Positions 44,911 through 53,463 of a DNA stretch of 64,000 nt are shown here, one piece after another. The position numbers and the translations under genes were made by a program. Within the stretch, counting starts at the first letter, position 1; each line of letters starts with the position of its first letter. This DNA comes from Leucobacter sp. L43. GTDB taxonomy: Bacteria > Actinomycetota > Actinomycetes > Actinomycetales > Microbacteriaceae. Location of the stretch: NCBI RefSeq assembly GCF_016597785.1, contig NZ_JAENJG010000003.1, forward strand, positions 62,001 through 126,000. Direction: 5' to 3'. The notes under the pieces are model-generated. The model searched no databases, was not told where the DNA came from, and was given only the letters and a program-made list of their open reading frames with translations.

Positions 44911-46046
44911 GAGCGACGCCCGTCGAGTCGACCGGCCAGCGCCGCGAGAGGCTGCCGCGCGCTGTCGGGGAGGCCGGATGCGGGATCGGCGAGCGTTTCG
45001 TGCAGTGCGCGCATCTGATCGTCGATGAGGCCGCGCACGAACGCTTCGGCCCCGCAGTCCCGCAGCAGGCCTCTCAGGCGCTCGCCCTCGGCGTTCGTGA
45101 GGGATCCGGTGCCGAACGACGGCTCGATCTCGGGCCACGCGCTCGTCATCCGCGCCGCCGAGATGACAGCGGTCTCCTTGCCCTCGCGCAGATCCGAGAA
45201 CGCATCCTTGCCGTGCGCGGCGGGATCGCCGAAGGTCGAGAGCACGTCGTCCTGCAACTGGAACGCGAGCCCGAGGTGAGCGCCTGCCGCAGCGAGCGCG
45301 GCGTCGGTTGCGGGGGAGTCGGCCCCTGCCAGGATGGCGGCCGCTCGCAGCGGCAGTTCGAACGTGTAGGTCGCCGTCTTGAGGCGGCACATCTCGAGGA
45401 CGGTCGCGGTGTCGGCGACGACGGTGCCGTCTTCGAGCCCGATATCGAGCTGCTCTCCGACCACGGATTCGGTGATCGCGTGAGCGAGGAGGTCGAGGAG
45501 GCGCGTGCGCATGGCGGGCTCGACGTCGACCCTGGCGAAGATCTGATGCACTTCGGCGAGCAGGAGGTCGCCCATGAGAATGCCGCAGCTGCGCGCCCAG
45601 TGCAGGCGCTGCGGGGAGGGTCGGTCGTGGGGCAGCCGTTCATCGTGCGCGAGCAGGCCGACGAGGTTCAGGGAGCCACGGCGGGTCAGGTCCCCGTCGA
45701 ACACGTCGTCGTGCAGCAGGAACGAGGCGTGCAGCAGCTCGATCGCCGCTGCGATCTCGATCGCCGCGGGAGGCAGATCGTCGTCGCTCAGCGCTGCGAA
45801 CATGTCGAGCATCAGACGTGGGCGGATGCGCTTGCCGCCGGCGATGCGTTCCCCGCAGATCTTCCAGAGCTGCGCGAACGCGGGGTGATAGGCCTCGGCC
45901 GAACGTCCGCGGGTGGCGAAGACTTCGGAGATCGACCGGGAGACCAGGCCCCCGTTGTCGAGCGGCGCTGCGGTGCCCGGCACCGCGCGGTGTTCTCGCA
46001 ACTCGTCCACGTTGCCCCCGCTCATGTAGAAATCTTGATTACTCAC
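44907..46046 (-). CDS. crtE: Geranylgeranyl diphosphate synthase
   Basis: 379-residue trans-prenyl diphosphate synthase. First Asp-rich motif LLHDDVFDGDLTRRG and second FQLQDDVLSTFGD, with GGKRIRPRL upstream. GTG start at 46046; an ATG at 46025 would remove seven residues. First gene of the crt operon, supplying GGPP to CrtB and C5-extended chains for the pathway. The candidate repressor site overlaps its start. Confidence 0.93.
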   Translation of the reverse strand: MSNQDFYMSGGNVDELREHRAVPGTAAPLDNGGLVSRSISEVFATRGRSAEAYHPAFAQLWKICGERIAGGKRIRPRLMLDMFAALSDDDLPPAAIEIAAAIELLHASFLLHDDVFDGDLTRRGSLNLVGLLAHDERLPHDRPSPQRLHWARSCGILMGDLLLAEVHQIFARVDVEPAMRTRLLDLLAHAITESVVGEQLDIGLEDGTVVADTATVLEMCRLKTATYTFELPLRAAAILAGADSPATDAALAAAGAHLGLAFQLQDDVLSTFGDPAAHGKDAFSDLREGKETAVISAARMTSAWPEIEPSFGTGSLTNAEGERLRGLLRDCGAEAFVRGLIDDQMRALHETLADPASGLPDSARQPLAALAGRLDGRRS

Positions 46047-46075
46047 CTAGAAAGTGATCAACTTCAGGATAATAT
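46035..46075. promoter_or_regulatory. crtE/marR divergent control region with inverted repeat
   Basis: TTGATTACT (46035-46043) and AGTGATCAA (46053-46061) form a 9-9-9 inverted repeat with one mismatch over the crtE start. ATAATATT (46069-46076) provides overlapping -10 hexamers for both strands (TAATAT for the regulator, TATTAT for crtE). From TAATAT the plus transcript would begin at about the GTG of the regulator (leaderless). Likely binding site for the MarR protein. Confidence 0.6.
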
Positions 46076-46081
46076 TCTCGT

Positions 46082-46720
46082 GTGACGAAAAACAAGCGGA
46101 GCGCTGAGACCGACGTGTCGGCCGATGTCGGCGACGCCTCCGCGCTCTACCGGATGGACCATTCCGACCCGAAGTCAGAACTCGTCGACCGGACCGGTCT
46201 CAGCCACGACGACCTGCAGCAGATCGCGCGGCTCATGGAGGCGCTCAGAACACTGCGAGAAGCGGAGGAACGACTCTCGGCTGCTTCGCTCAAGTACATG
46301 CGCCTCAGCAGCGTCGACATGCGGGCGCTGCACTTCTTGATCGTCGCAGGCAACACCGAGGTGCTGCCGACACCCGGAGCCATCGCAGCCCACCTGGGGA
46401 TATCGAGCGCGTCCACGACGAAACTGCTCGATCGTCTCGAGCGAGGCGGTCACATCTCGCGAGAGCGGCATCCAGATGATCGGCGAGCACTCGTCATCCG
46501 CATCACGCCCGAGACCCATGAAGCCGCGAAGCGCACGGTCGGTCAGCAGCAGGCGAACCGCTTCAACGCCGCCGCGCGCCTCACTCCCGACGAGCGCGAG
46601 GTCGTCGAGCGCTTCCTGCGCGACATGACCGCGGAGATCGACGTCAGCGGCATCGCCTGGGCGGAGGCGGCCGAAGCCGGAGCGCTCGCAGAGACGGCTG
46701 AGGGCGCCGCATCGGAGTGA
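46082..46720 (+). CDS. MarR-family regulator, CrtR-like
   Basis: 212 residues. Winged helix: TPGAIAAHLGISSASTTKLL, DRLERGGHISRERHPDDRRA, the DRR wing being typical of MarR. It is divergent from crtE with 35 bases between starts. In Corynebacterium glutamicum the divergent MarR protein CrtR represses crt genes and responds to prenyl diphosphates; the same role is inferred here. GTG start, no ribosome-binding site. The N-terminal ~35 residues are extra relative to short MarR proteins. Confidence 0.87.
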   Translation: MTKNKRSAETDVSADVGDASALYRMDHSDPKSELVDRTGLSHDDLQQIARLMEALRTLREAEERLSAASLKYMRLSSVDMRALHFLIVAGNTEVLPTPGAIAAHLGISSASTTKLLDRLERGGHISRERHPDDRRALVIRITPETHEAAKRTVGQQQANRFNAAARLTPDEREVVERFLRDMTAEIDVSGIAWAEAAEAGALAETAEGAASE

Positions 46721-46738
46721 TGCGACGCCCTCAGGGGT

Positions 46739-46790
46739 GAGTGCGCGCTGCTCAGCGCACTCCCGCCGACCGCGGCATCGCTGCGGTCGG
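46739..46790. terminator. Two hairpins between convergent marR and aztD genes
   Basis: Hairpin 1 spans 46739-46762 (GAGTGC...GCACTC with inner GCTG/CAGC). Hairpin 2 pairs CCGACCGC (46766-46773) with GCGGTCGG (46783-46790). Together they fill the 76-base gap between convergent genes and likely end transcription from both sides. Confidence 0.65.
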
Positions 46791-46796
46791 TGCGGG

Positions 46797-48023
46797 TCAG
46801 TGCTCGCCGAGCGCGACCGCGAACTCGTTCGGCGTGTGCTCGAGCTCCGCTGTGGCGGTGATCTCACCGGTGCGCAGGTCGACCGCGTGCACCGAATTCG
46901 CCGCCGGTTCCGTCACGTACGCCGTGTCGCCTCCGGTGCCGATGATCGCCGGGTGCGCATCCTGCCACTCGGCCGGACCCTCCCAGGCGTCGATCACGGG
47001 GAACTCGTCGACCAGTTCGCCGGTCTCCGGATCCAGCACGTGGATGGAGCCGTCGGTCGAGAGGATGTACGCGAGATCGTCGGTGCCGCGAGTGACATCG
47101 CGGAAGGTGTAGCGCACGTTCTCCGGCAGATCGACGACCTGCAGCTCCTGTGTGGCGGTGTCGATGAGTGCGACCGAGCCGAGCAGGTAGCCCTCCGCGT
47201 CGGGGTCGGACTTGTAGTCGCCCACGACGATGGGGCTCGTCTCGGAGACGAATGCGTTGCCCATGCGGCCGTAGGCATCGGGGGCATCGAGCTTGGTGAA
47301 CGCGCCGTCCTGGTAGAGCAGCGCGCCGTTCTCGCATCCGAAGACGACCGCCTCGTCAGCAGCAGTCCCCTCGCCGTGGATGCCGGGGCACTGGTCGTTC
47401 GAAGCGACCTCGTCCCAGTGGTCGTCGTGCGCGTGCAGGGCGACGGCCCCCGAACGAGTGGTCTCATCGCCGAGGGTCGTCACGAGCGTGCCGTCCTCGA
47501 GCTCGATCGATACGCCGTGGTGCGGGTGCTCGGCGGTGTGCGTCACCGATTCGGGCAGCGCATCCTCCGCGTGGGCGAGGTCGTGGGAGTCGAAGATCGT
47601 CGTCTCGCCCGTGCCGTCGTCGAAGAGCACGGTCTTGCCGGCATGGCGCACGACGTGCCCGGCGGCCGAGGCGTCCACGGTCAGGCCGGTGAGCGCCGGC
47701 TTCGCGGTATCGAGCAGCTCGAACCCCTTCGACGTCGTCACGAAGACGTGGCGGCCATCGCCAGCAGCGTTCAGACGGGTGAACTCCTCGCTCTCGAATT
47801 CGTCGACCAGCTCGAGCGTCTCGGCGTCGAGCACGGCGATGCCTCCCTCGTACGAGACGGCGACGCGCTGCTCGTCGGAGTGGGCGTGATCCTCGCTCGA
47901 CGCGTTCGCTGGCGACTCTTCCGCCGCTGAATCGTTCGCGGTGCTCGAGGAGCAGCCGGTTGCGAGCAGCGCGAGCCCGAGCAGCGCCGCGGGAGCGGCG
48001 TATCGAAGGTGTCGTCGGGTCAT
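46797..48023 (-). CDS. aztD: AztD-like periplasmic zinc metallochaperone (lipoprotein)
   Basis: 408 residues. Lipobox LLATGCSS, then His/acid-rich segments SEDHAHSDEQ, HTAEHPHHG and LHAHDDHWDE that could bind zinc, in a beta-propeller-like series of strands (IAVLDAETLELVDEF, IHVLDPETGELVDEF). The family hands zinc to the binding protein AztC. It lies 29 bases downstream of aztC and is part of the same minus-strand set, expected to be under Zur. The gene order aztB, aztD-like, aztC, aztD is unusual. Confidence 0.82.
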   Translation of the reverse strand: MTRRHLRYAAPAALLGLALLATGCSSSTANDSAAEESPANASSEDHAHSDEQRVAVSYEGGIAVLDAETLELVDEFESEEFTRLNAAGDGRHVFVTTSKGFELLDTAKPALTGLTVDASAAGHVVRHAGKTVLFDDGTGETTIFDSHDLAHAEDALPESVTHTAEHPHHGVSIELEDGTLVTTLGDETTRSGAVALHAHDDHWDEVASNDQCPGIHGEGTAADEAVVFGCENGALLYQDGAFTKLDAPDAYGRMGNAFVSETSPIVVGDYKSDPDAEGYLLGSVALIDTATQELQVVDLPENVRYTFRDVTRGTDDLAYILSTDGSIHVLDPETGELVDEFPVIDAWEGPAEWQDAHPAIIGTGGDTAYVTEPAANSVHAVDLRTGEITATAELEHTPNEFAVALGEH

Positions 48024-48052
48024 AGTGGTGTCCTGCTTTCTTTCGGTGGGTG

Positions 48053-49042
48053 TTACTTCGTCAGTCCCTCGGAGATGCGAGCGGTGTTCGCGCGCATCAT
48101 CTCGAGGTAGGTCTCTGCGCCCTCGCCGGGGCCCGTGAGCGACTCCGTGTAGAGCTCCTCGACGCGCACATCGATGTCGGCCTCGCTGGCGAGCACCTGC
48201 ACCAAGCGGTCGGGTTGGGAGGATTCGGCGAAGATCGTGGAGACCCCCGCCCGGGTGATGGCATCGCTGAGCTCCCGCAGGTCGGCGGCGCTCGGGGCGG
48301 CGAGGGTCGTGCCACCGGGAATCGCCGCACCGACCACGCGGAAGCCGTAGCGTTCGGCGAGGTATCCGAACACGTGATGGTTCGTCACGAGAGCGCGGCG
48401 CTCCTGCGGAATGGCCTCGAAGGCGGAGGTCATCTCCGCATCGAGCGTGCGCAGTTCCTCCCGGTACGCATCCGCGTGCTCGGCGAGCTTCGTCCGGTCG
48501 ATGCCGTCGATCTCCGACGCGGAGACCTCGATGGCATCGACGACGTCGATCATGGTGCCGGGGTCCGTCCAGAAATGCGGATCGGGGGCGCCCGCGGCGT
48601 CACCGCTCGTGTAGGGCAGCGCTTCGACGGCGTCGCCGGCCACGAGCAGGGGGGCGCCCGCCCCGGCGGCGCGATCGAGGTGCTGCTGCAACCCCTCTTC
48701 GAGGCCGAGCCCGCTCGACACGATCAGGTCGGCGTCGCCCAGCATGGCGGCCTCCTGCGCTGAGATCTCGAAGGAATGCGGGTCGGCGTTCGCGCGCATG
48801 AGCGTCGTCACCTCGGCCTGATCGCCTACGACCTCGCCGACCACGTCGCCGAGGATGTTGGTGGTGACCACGATCTGGGGCTGATCGAGGCCGCCGGATC
48901 CGGCCGCTGCTGAGCAGCCCGTGAGGGCGAATACCGCGGTCGCGAGAGCCGCGAGAGTCGCGTGCCGGATCGGCCGCCGCGTGCGATGATCTCCCCGCCG
49001 AGCGCGGCGTCGAGATGCGGACGCCTCGATCGCCGGGGTCAC
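48053..49042 (-). CDS. aztC: Zinc ABC transporter substrate-binding lipoprotein (AztC/ZnuA family)
   Basis: 329 residues. Lipobox FALTGCSA after an Arg-rich N-terminus. Candidate zinc ligands are the His residues in NADPHSFE, PDPHFWTD and TNHHVFGYLAERYGF and the acid in ESSQPDR, the cluster A-I order. No long His-rich loop is seen, as in AztC compared with ZnuA. Coupled by ATGA overlap to the AztD-like gene upstream. Confidence 0.9.
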   Translation of the reverse strand: MTPAIEASASRRRARRGDHRTRRPIRHATLAALATAVFALTGCSAAAGSGGLDQPQIVVTTNILGDVVGEVVGDQAEVTTLMRANADPHSFEISAQEAAMLGDADLIVSSGLGLEEGLQQHLDRAAGAGAPLLVAGDAVEALPYTSGDAAGAPDPHFWTDPGTMIDVVDAIEVSASEIDGIDRTKLAEHADAYREELRTLDAEMTSAFEAIPQERRALVTNHHVFGYLAERYGFRVVGAAIPGGTTLAAPSAADLRELSDAITRAGVSTIFAESSQPDRLVQVLASEADIDVRVEELYTESLTGPGEGAETYLEMMRANTARISEGLTK

Positions 49043-50316
49043 CGGCCGACCTCCGCGACGAAATGAGCCGGGACCCCGGTCTCGAGCGTGCGAGCGACGC
49101 GTGCGCCGTCGGCGTAGTCGATCTCGAAGACCGCTCCCGTAGCGGGGTCGTTCACATAGGCGCGCTGCGCGTCGACGGTGAGCGAAACCTGGCCGCCGCC
49201 GCCCACTGCATCGGTGACGATCGGATCGGTCGCCGCGCGCTCCGCCCCATCTGCGTCGAAGACGCGCACCCGGCCGTCGGGAGCCAGTGTCACGACGTGA
49301 CCCGCCTCATCATCGACGGCGGACGCGGCGACGGGACGCTCGGGCATCGCGATCCAGCGCCATGACTGCTCGCGGGTATCGAGGAGCCAGACACCGCTCC
49401 CATCTCCGAGGCCGGCGACGGTGGGGCGGCCCTTTCGGGCGGAGAACTCCGTCGCGGGAGGGGCGTCACCGCTCGCGTCAGCGGGGTACGCCACCTTCGT
49501 CAATGCGGTCTCGCCTGCCACGGAAGTCGCGAGCACAGCCCCGTCGGCGCAACCCACCACGAGCGCGAGCCGCGTGGTGATCGTGCCAGAGGCCTCGGTG
49601 CACGCGATGGAGTCGATCTCGTCACCCGCGGCATCGACGGCGCGCACACGCTCGATCCACCCATTGCCGTCAGCCTCGGTGACGAGGGCTCCCTCGCCGA
49701 GCGGGGCGATGAGTCCGTCGTGCGGCGCGACCTCGAGGCGCAGCGTCTCGTTGATCTCACCCTTCGAGAGGGCTCCGTTGTCGAGCAGCACCGCCTCACC
49801 CGAGTCGGGGAAGAACACGCCGGTGCCGCCGGCGGTCGAGAGCATGCCGGTGGCGATCGACGCGACGCCGGAGCCCTCGACGGTTCCGGGAGAAGCCGGG
49901 TCGGCCCGGTAGTAGTGGAAGTGGTCGACGTGATCCCACGTCCAGGCGCCGCTGTCGACGACGTCAACGCCGTGCTCGTCAGCGACGAAGGCGTACCGCC
50001 CATCAGAGGCGACCGAGCGCGGAGCGCGGACGCCGTCGAGTCCGGTCTCGGTGCCGTCGAGCAGGTCGAGCAGCGAGACCGATCCGGCAGTATCGATGGA
50101 GACGAGATGCAGCGGCGGCTCGGAGGCTTCGGCGGCTCCTTCGATCTCGCCGTGGCCGGAGCCCGTGTCGTCGCTCGGAGTTTCAGCAGACGACGCTGCG
50201 TCTGCTGGCGCACTCGAATCGGAGGGGGAAGCGCTGCATCCGGCGAGCAGCAGGCCGAGGATGGCGGCTCCGGCCAGAGGAGTCGCGCGGGACGGGCGGA
50301 GGGGGTGCGGAGACAT
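49039..50316 (-). CDS. Second AztD-like lipoprotein
   Basis: 425 residues. Lipobox LLLAGCSA, an acidic Ser/Ala-rich linker, then propeller-like strands (VSLLDLLDGTETG, GVDVVDSGAWTWD) and the His cluster WDHVDHFHYYR. The layout parallels the AztD protein two genes downstream, so it is probably a divergent paralogue that also binds or delivers zinc. The ATG at 50316 gives a clean signal peptide. 8 bases from aztB, ATGA overlap with aztC. Confidence 0.72.
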   Translation of the reverse strand: MSPHPLRPSRATPLAGAAILGLLLAGCSASPSDSSAPADAASSAETPSDDTGSGHGEIEGAAEASEPPLHLVSIDTAGSVSLLDLLDGTETGLDGVRAPRSVASDGRYAFVADEHGVDVVDSGAWTWDHVDHFHYYRADPASPGTVEGSGVASIATGMLSTAGGTGVFFPDSGEAVLLDNGALSKGEINETLRLEVAPHDGLIAPLGEGALVTEADGNGWIERVRAVDAAGDEIDSIACTEASGTITTRLALVVGCADGAVLATSVAGETALTKVAYPADASGDAPPATEFSARKGRPTVAGLGDGSGVWLLDTREQSWRWIAMPERPVAASAVDDEAGHVVTLAPDGRVRVFDADGAERAATDPIVTDAVGGGGQVSLTVDAQRAYVNDPATGAVFEIDYADGARVARTLETGVPAHFVAEVGR

Positions 50317-50324
50317 CGTGCCTT

Positions 50325-51179
50325 TCACGAGAGTGCGGTGATCTGGGGAAGCGGGGCGCGACGGACGACATCGACCATGCGGACGCCGACCCCGGAGAGG
50401 GCTGCGAGAGCGATGGCGGCCGCCGCGATCGATGCGCCCGCGGCGGTGCCGAGATGCCACGATGCGAGCAGGCCTGCGAAGACCGCGAGCACGCCGATCG
50501 CGGTGGCGAGCGCCATGCGGGTGGCGATGCTGCTGGTCCATGGCGCTGCTGCGACCGCGGGGGCGAGCAGGAGGCCGACGACCAGCAACGAGCCGACGGC
50601 CTGATAGGAGCTGACGACTGCGAGCGTGACGAGGCCGACCAGGACGACCTGGGCGAGCTGCGGCCGCAGATGCAGCGTTGCAGCGATGCGCTGATCGAAC
50701 GCCGCGGCGACGAACCGGCGGTGGAACCCGGCGGCGACCGCGATCGTGATCGCGGCGGCTCCGACGAGCAGCCAGAGATCGGCGGGGGTGATGGCGAGAA
50801 TGTCGCCGAAGAGCATCACCGTCGCATCCGTGGCGAAACTGCGGGAGTGCGACACGATGATGATGCCGAGAGAGAGCATGGCGACGAAGAGCAGGCCGAT
50901 GCTGGTGTCGTACGAGAGGCGCCCGCGGCGTTGCACCCATCCGATGAGCACGCTCATCGCGACGGCGCTCACAGCGGCCCCGGCCAGGGTCGGCAGACCG
51001 AGCACGGTCGCGAGGGCGACGCCCGGCAGCATCCCGTGTCCGAGCGCTTCGCCGAGAAAGGCCATGCCGCGAATCACGACCCAGGTGCCGACGACGCCGC
51101 AGACGACTGCGACGAGGGCGCCGCCGACGAGCGCGCGGAGCACGAAGTCGGCGGTGAAGGGTTCGAGAAGTGGCAGCAC
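50325..51179 (-). CDS. aztB: Zinc/manganese ABC transporter permease (AztB/ZnuB family)
   Basis: 284 residues from GTG 51179, about eight membrane segments: VCGVVGTWVVIRGMAFLGEA and LGHGMLPGVALATVLGLP are the ABC-3 family signature, with LLVVGLLLAPAVAAAPW later. A longer frame begins at 51215 but would place the Zur-like box inside the gene, so the shorter start is preferred. Partner of AztA, which is divergently transcribed. Confidence 0.88.
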   Translation of the reverse strand: MLPLLEPFTADFVLRALVGGALVAVVCGVVGTWVVIRGMAFLGEALGHGMLPGVALATVLGLPTLAGAAVSAVAMSVLIGWVQRRGRLSYDTSIGLLFVAMLSLGIIIVSHSRSFATDATVMLFGDILAITPADLWLLVGAAAITIAVAAGFHRRFVAAAFDQRIAATLHLRPQLAQVVLVGLVTLAVVSSYQAVGSLLVVGLLLAPAVAAAPWTSSIATRMALATAIGVLAVFAGLLASWHLGTAAGASIAAAAIALAALSGVGVRMVDVVRRAPLPQITALS

Positions 51180-51200
51180 GCGTTCATCATATTCATAAAC

Positions 51201-51213
51201 GAGAATCATTATC
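51201..51213. promoter_or_regulatory. Zur/Fur-type operator between aztB and aztA
   Basis: GAGAATCATTATC is a 6-1-6 near-palindrome with one mismatch, of the GATAATNATTATC type recognised by Zur and related metal regulators. It sits in the divergent promoter region of the zinc uptake genes, so zinc-dependent repression of both directions is expected. Confidence 0.72.
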
Positions 51214-51234
51214 AAAATCAGTTAGGCTTGAGGC

Positions 51235-51894
51235 ATGTCACTTCTCACGGACCCGCGCACCTCCCGCGCGGCCGCTCCGCCGGCCGGTCTCCGCGCCACC
51301 GGCATCCACTTCTCGTTCGACACCACCCCGGTGCTCCGAGGCATCGACATCGAGCTCGAACCCGGCAGCGTCACCGTCATCGCTGGATCGAACGGCGCGG
51401 GCAAATCCACGCTGCTCGAAGTGCTGGCGGGAGTGCGCACCCCGTCGAGCGGCCGCGTCGAGCGATCCGGATCCATCGCGCTCGTCGTGCAGCGCATCGC
51501 CGCACCCGACGCGCTCCCCGTCACCGTTCGCGAGGTGGTCGCCATGGGCACCTGGGAGCGGCGGCGACTCGCCCGAAGCGAGCGGCGGGACCGGGTCGTC
51601 GATGCGCTCGAGCGAGTCGCCCTCGCCGACCTCGCCGAGCGGCCGTTCACCGCGCTCTCCGGCGGGCAGCGCCAACGGGTGCTCCTCGCCCAGGGCATCG
51701 CACGCCGGGCTCGGATCTTCCTCCTCGACGAGCCGGCATCCGGCCTCGACGCCGCGAGCCGCGCACGCACGCAGACGATTCTCGTCGAAGAAGCGAATCG
51801 CGGGGCCACCGTCGCGTGCGTGACCCACGACGACGCGGCGATCGCAAATGCCGACCGTATCGTGCGACTTGATCACGGGGTGCGCGTGGCGTAG
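51235..51894 (+). CDS. aztA: Zinc ABC transporter ATP-binding protein (AztA/ZnuC family)
   Basis: 219-residue ABC ATPase. Walker A AGSNGAGKST, Q-loop LVVQRIA, signature LSGGQRQRVLLAQGIA, Walker B IFLLDEPASGLD and switch His in CVTHDD. Divergent from aztB over a 55-base region with the Zur-like box. Completes the AztABC importer. The shortness and unusual Q-loop context fit metal importers. Confidence 0.9.
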   Translation: MSLLTDPRTSRAAAPPAGLRATGIHFSFDTTPVLRGIDIELEPGSVTVIAGSNGAGKSTLLEVLAGVRTPSSGRVERSGSIALVVQRIAAPDALPVTVREVVAMGTWERRRLARSERRDRVVDALERVALADLAERPFTALSGGQRQRVLLAQGIARRARIFLLDEPASGLDAASRARTQTILVEEANRGATVACVTHDDAAIANADRIVRLDHGVRVA

Positions 51895-51996
51895 CAGAGG
51901 GGTGCGCGCAGGTTGCACTGCGCGCGCGGCCTAGACTGGTGGGTACGCTGCGTTCCGTACGTGGCGGCGAACCAAGGAAGGGTGGTTGCCGCTCAG

Positions 51997-53115
51997 ATGA
52001 TCACCGAACCCGTAGCCGAAGTCGACCTCGACGCGATCGCGTCGAATATCCGGGTGCTCGCCGCGCTCGCGCCCTCCGCCGAGCTCATGGCAGTCGTCAA
52101 AGCCGACGGATACGGGCACGGGGCACTTCCGGTGGCGCACGCCGCCATCGCGGCCGGCGCAGGGTCGCTGGGCGTGGCCACGATCTCCGAGGCCCTGGCG
52201 CTCCGCGCCGGTGGGGTCACCGCCCCGATACTGAGCTGGTTGTCGACGAGCGGATACGCCGAAGCCATCGCGCAAGACGTGCGTCTCGGCGTGAACTCGC
52301 GCAGCCAGCTCGACGCGATCGCCGCCGCCGCCCGCGAGATCGGCCGGCCCGTGGAGGTCCACGTCAAGGTCGACACCGGGCTCAGCCGCAACGGCGTGAC
52401 CGAGGCCGAGCTGCCGGAGGTGCTGCGTCAGCTGGGGCGCCTTCGGGCGGAAGGCGCCGTGCGCGTGCACGGCCTCTTCAGCCACCTCTCGCACGCCGAT
52501 GTACCCGATCATCCGCAGAACAGCGTGCAACTCGAGCGACTGCTGGCCGCCCGGGCCTCGTTCGACCGGCACGGCATTCCCGTCGAGCAGATGCACCTCG
52601 GCAATTCGGGCACCGCACTCGCCCGTCCAGACCTGCACCTGGATGCTCTGCGCCCGGGACTCGCGATGTACGGGTACACCCCGTTCGAGAACCCCGACAC
52701 GTCGCTGACGCCCGCGATGACGTTGAAGGCTCCGCTCGCGCTGATGAAGCGCGTGCACGCCGGCGATGGCGTCTCGTACGGCCACACCTGGACCGCCGAG
52801 CGAGACACCACACTCGGGCTCGTGCCGCTCGGCTACGCCGACGGGGTGCCGCGCATCATGTCGGGCAAGTTCGACGTCGCCATCGGAGAGCGCCGATTCC
52901 CGAGCGTGGGACGCGTCTGCATGGACCAGTTCGTCGTCGATCTCGGGCCGGATGCTTCGGGTGTCGCCGAGGGGGACGAGGTCGTGCTCTTCGGTCCGGC
53001 GGAGGGGTGGCGCCCGAACGCGCGGGAATGGGCGCACGCCGCTCAGACGATCCCGTGGGAGATCCTCACCAGCATCGGTTCGCGCGTGCCGCGCAGCTAC
53101 ATCCACTCGGCCTGA
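51997..53115 (+). CDS. alr: Alanine racemase
   Basis: 372-residue PLP enzyme giving D-alanine for peptidoglycan. N-terminal AVVKADGYGHG with the PLP lysine (Lys35), GLFSHLSHAD, HLGNSGTA, RPGLAMYG, catalytic Tyr in GDGVSYGHTW, and GRVCMDQFVVDL. The ATG at 51997 fits the family N-terminus; an in-frame GTG at 51982 touches the AAGGAAG site too closely to be a good start. Confidence 0.95.
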   Translation: MITEPVAEVDLDAIASNIRVLAALAPSAELMAVVKADGYGHGALPVAHAAIAAGAGSLGVATISEALALRAGGVTAPILSWLSTSGYAEAIAQDVRLGVNSRSQLDAIAAAAREIGRPVEVHVKVDTGLSRNGVTEAELPEVLRQLGRLRAEGAVRVHGLFSHLSHADVPDHPQNSVQLERLLAARASFDRHGIPVEQMHLGNSGTALARPDLHLDALRPGLAMYGYTPFENPDTSLTPAMTLKAPLALMKRVHAGDGVSYGHTWTAERDTTLGLVPLGYADGVPRIMSGKFDVAIGERRFPSVGRVCMDQFVVDLGPDASGVAEGDEVVLFGPAEGWRPNAREWAHAAQTIPWEILTSIGSRVPRSYIHSA

Positions 53116-53121
53116 CCCGCC

Positions 53122-53191
53122 GCTGCGCTGCTGCGCTGCTGCCGTCCCTGCGCTGCGCTGCCGTCCCTGCGCTGCTGCGCTGCCGTCCCTG
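53122..53191. repeat. Short CTGC-rich tandem repeats
   Basis: Three copies of GCCGTCCCTG (53141, 53160, 53182) are separated by CGCTGCTGCGCTG-like units, 19-22 bases apart. It starts right after alr and runs into the palindrome at 53193. Slippage-prone low-complexity DNA; no coding potential seen. Confidence 0.7.
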
Positions 53192-53192
53192 T

Positions 53193-53265
53193 GCGAGCGG
53201 GGTCACTTTCGGCGCGTGTCGGCCGGTTTCGCTTCGCGACACCCTCCGCAAGTGACCCGGCTCGC
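53193..53265. repeat. Palindromic intergenic repeat, copy 1
   Basis: GCGAGCGGGGTCACTT (53193-53208) pairs with AAGTGACCCGGCTCGC (53250-53265) with one mismatch around a 41-base loop that contains a smaller GTGTCG...CGACAC-type stem. The outer arm (GAGCGGGGTCACT) is shared with copy 2 at 54024, 0.8 kb away. Could act as a terminator after alr. Confidence 0.7.
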
Positions 53266-53463
53266 GGCGGCCCGGGCGGCGCGGGAGCCCGGGCGGCGCG
53301 GGAGGCCGGACGGCGCTGACCCGGCCCGCCGGTACGAATACCAGATGCGGACGTCTCAAAACCGCAGAGTTCGCAACTCCTCAGATTCATACTCTCCGCA
53401 TCTCCTAACCTGGCGCCCGGCCCCAACGGCCGAATGAACCAATGCCATGAAAGCGAGACACAC

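Noticed and set aside
51180..51215. Upstream start for aztB at 51215
   Set aside because: It would place the Zur-like operator inside the coding region and adds a non-family N-terminus (MIMILVYEYDERV).
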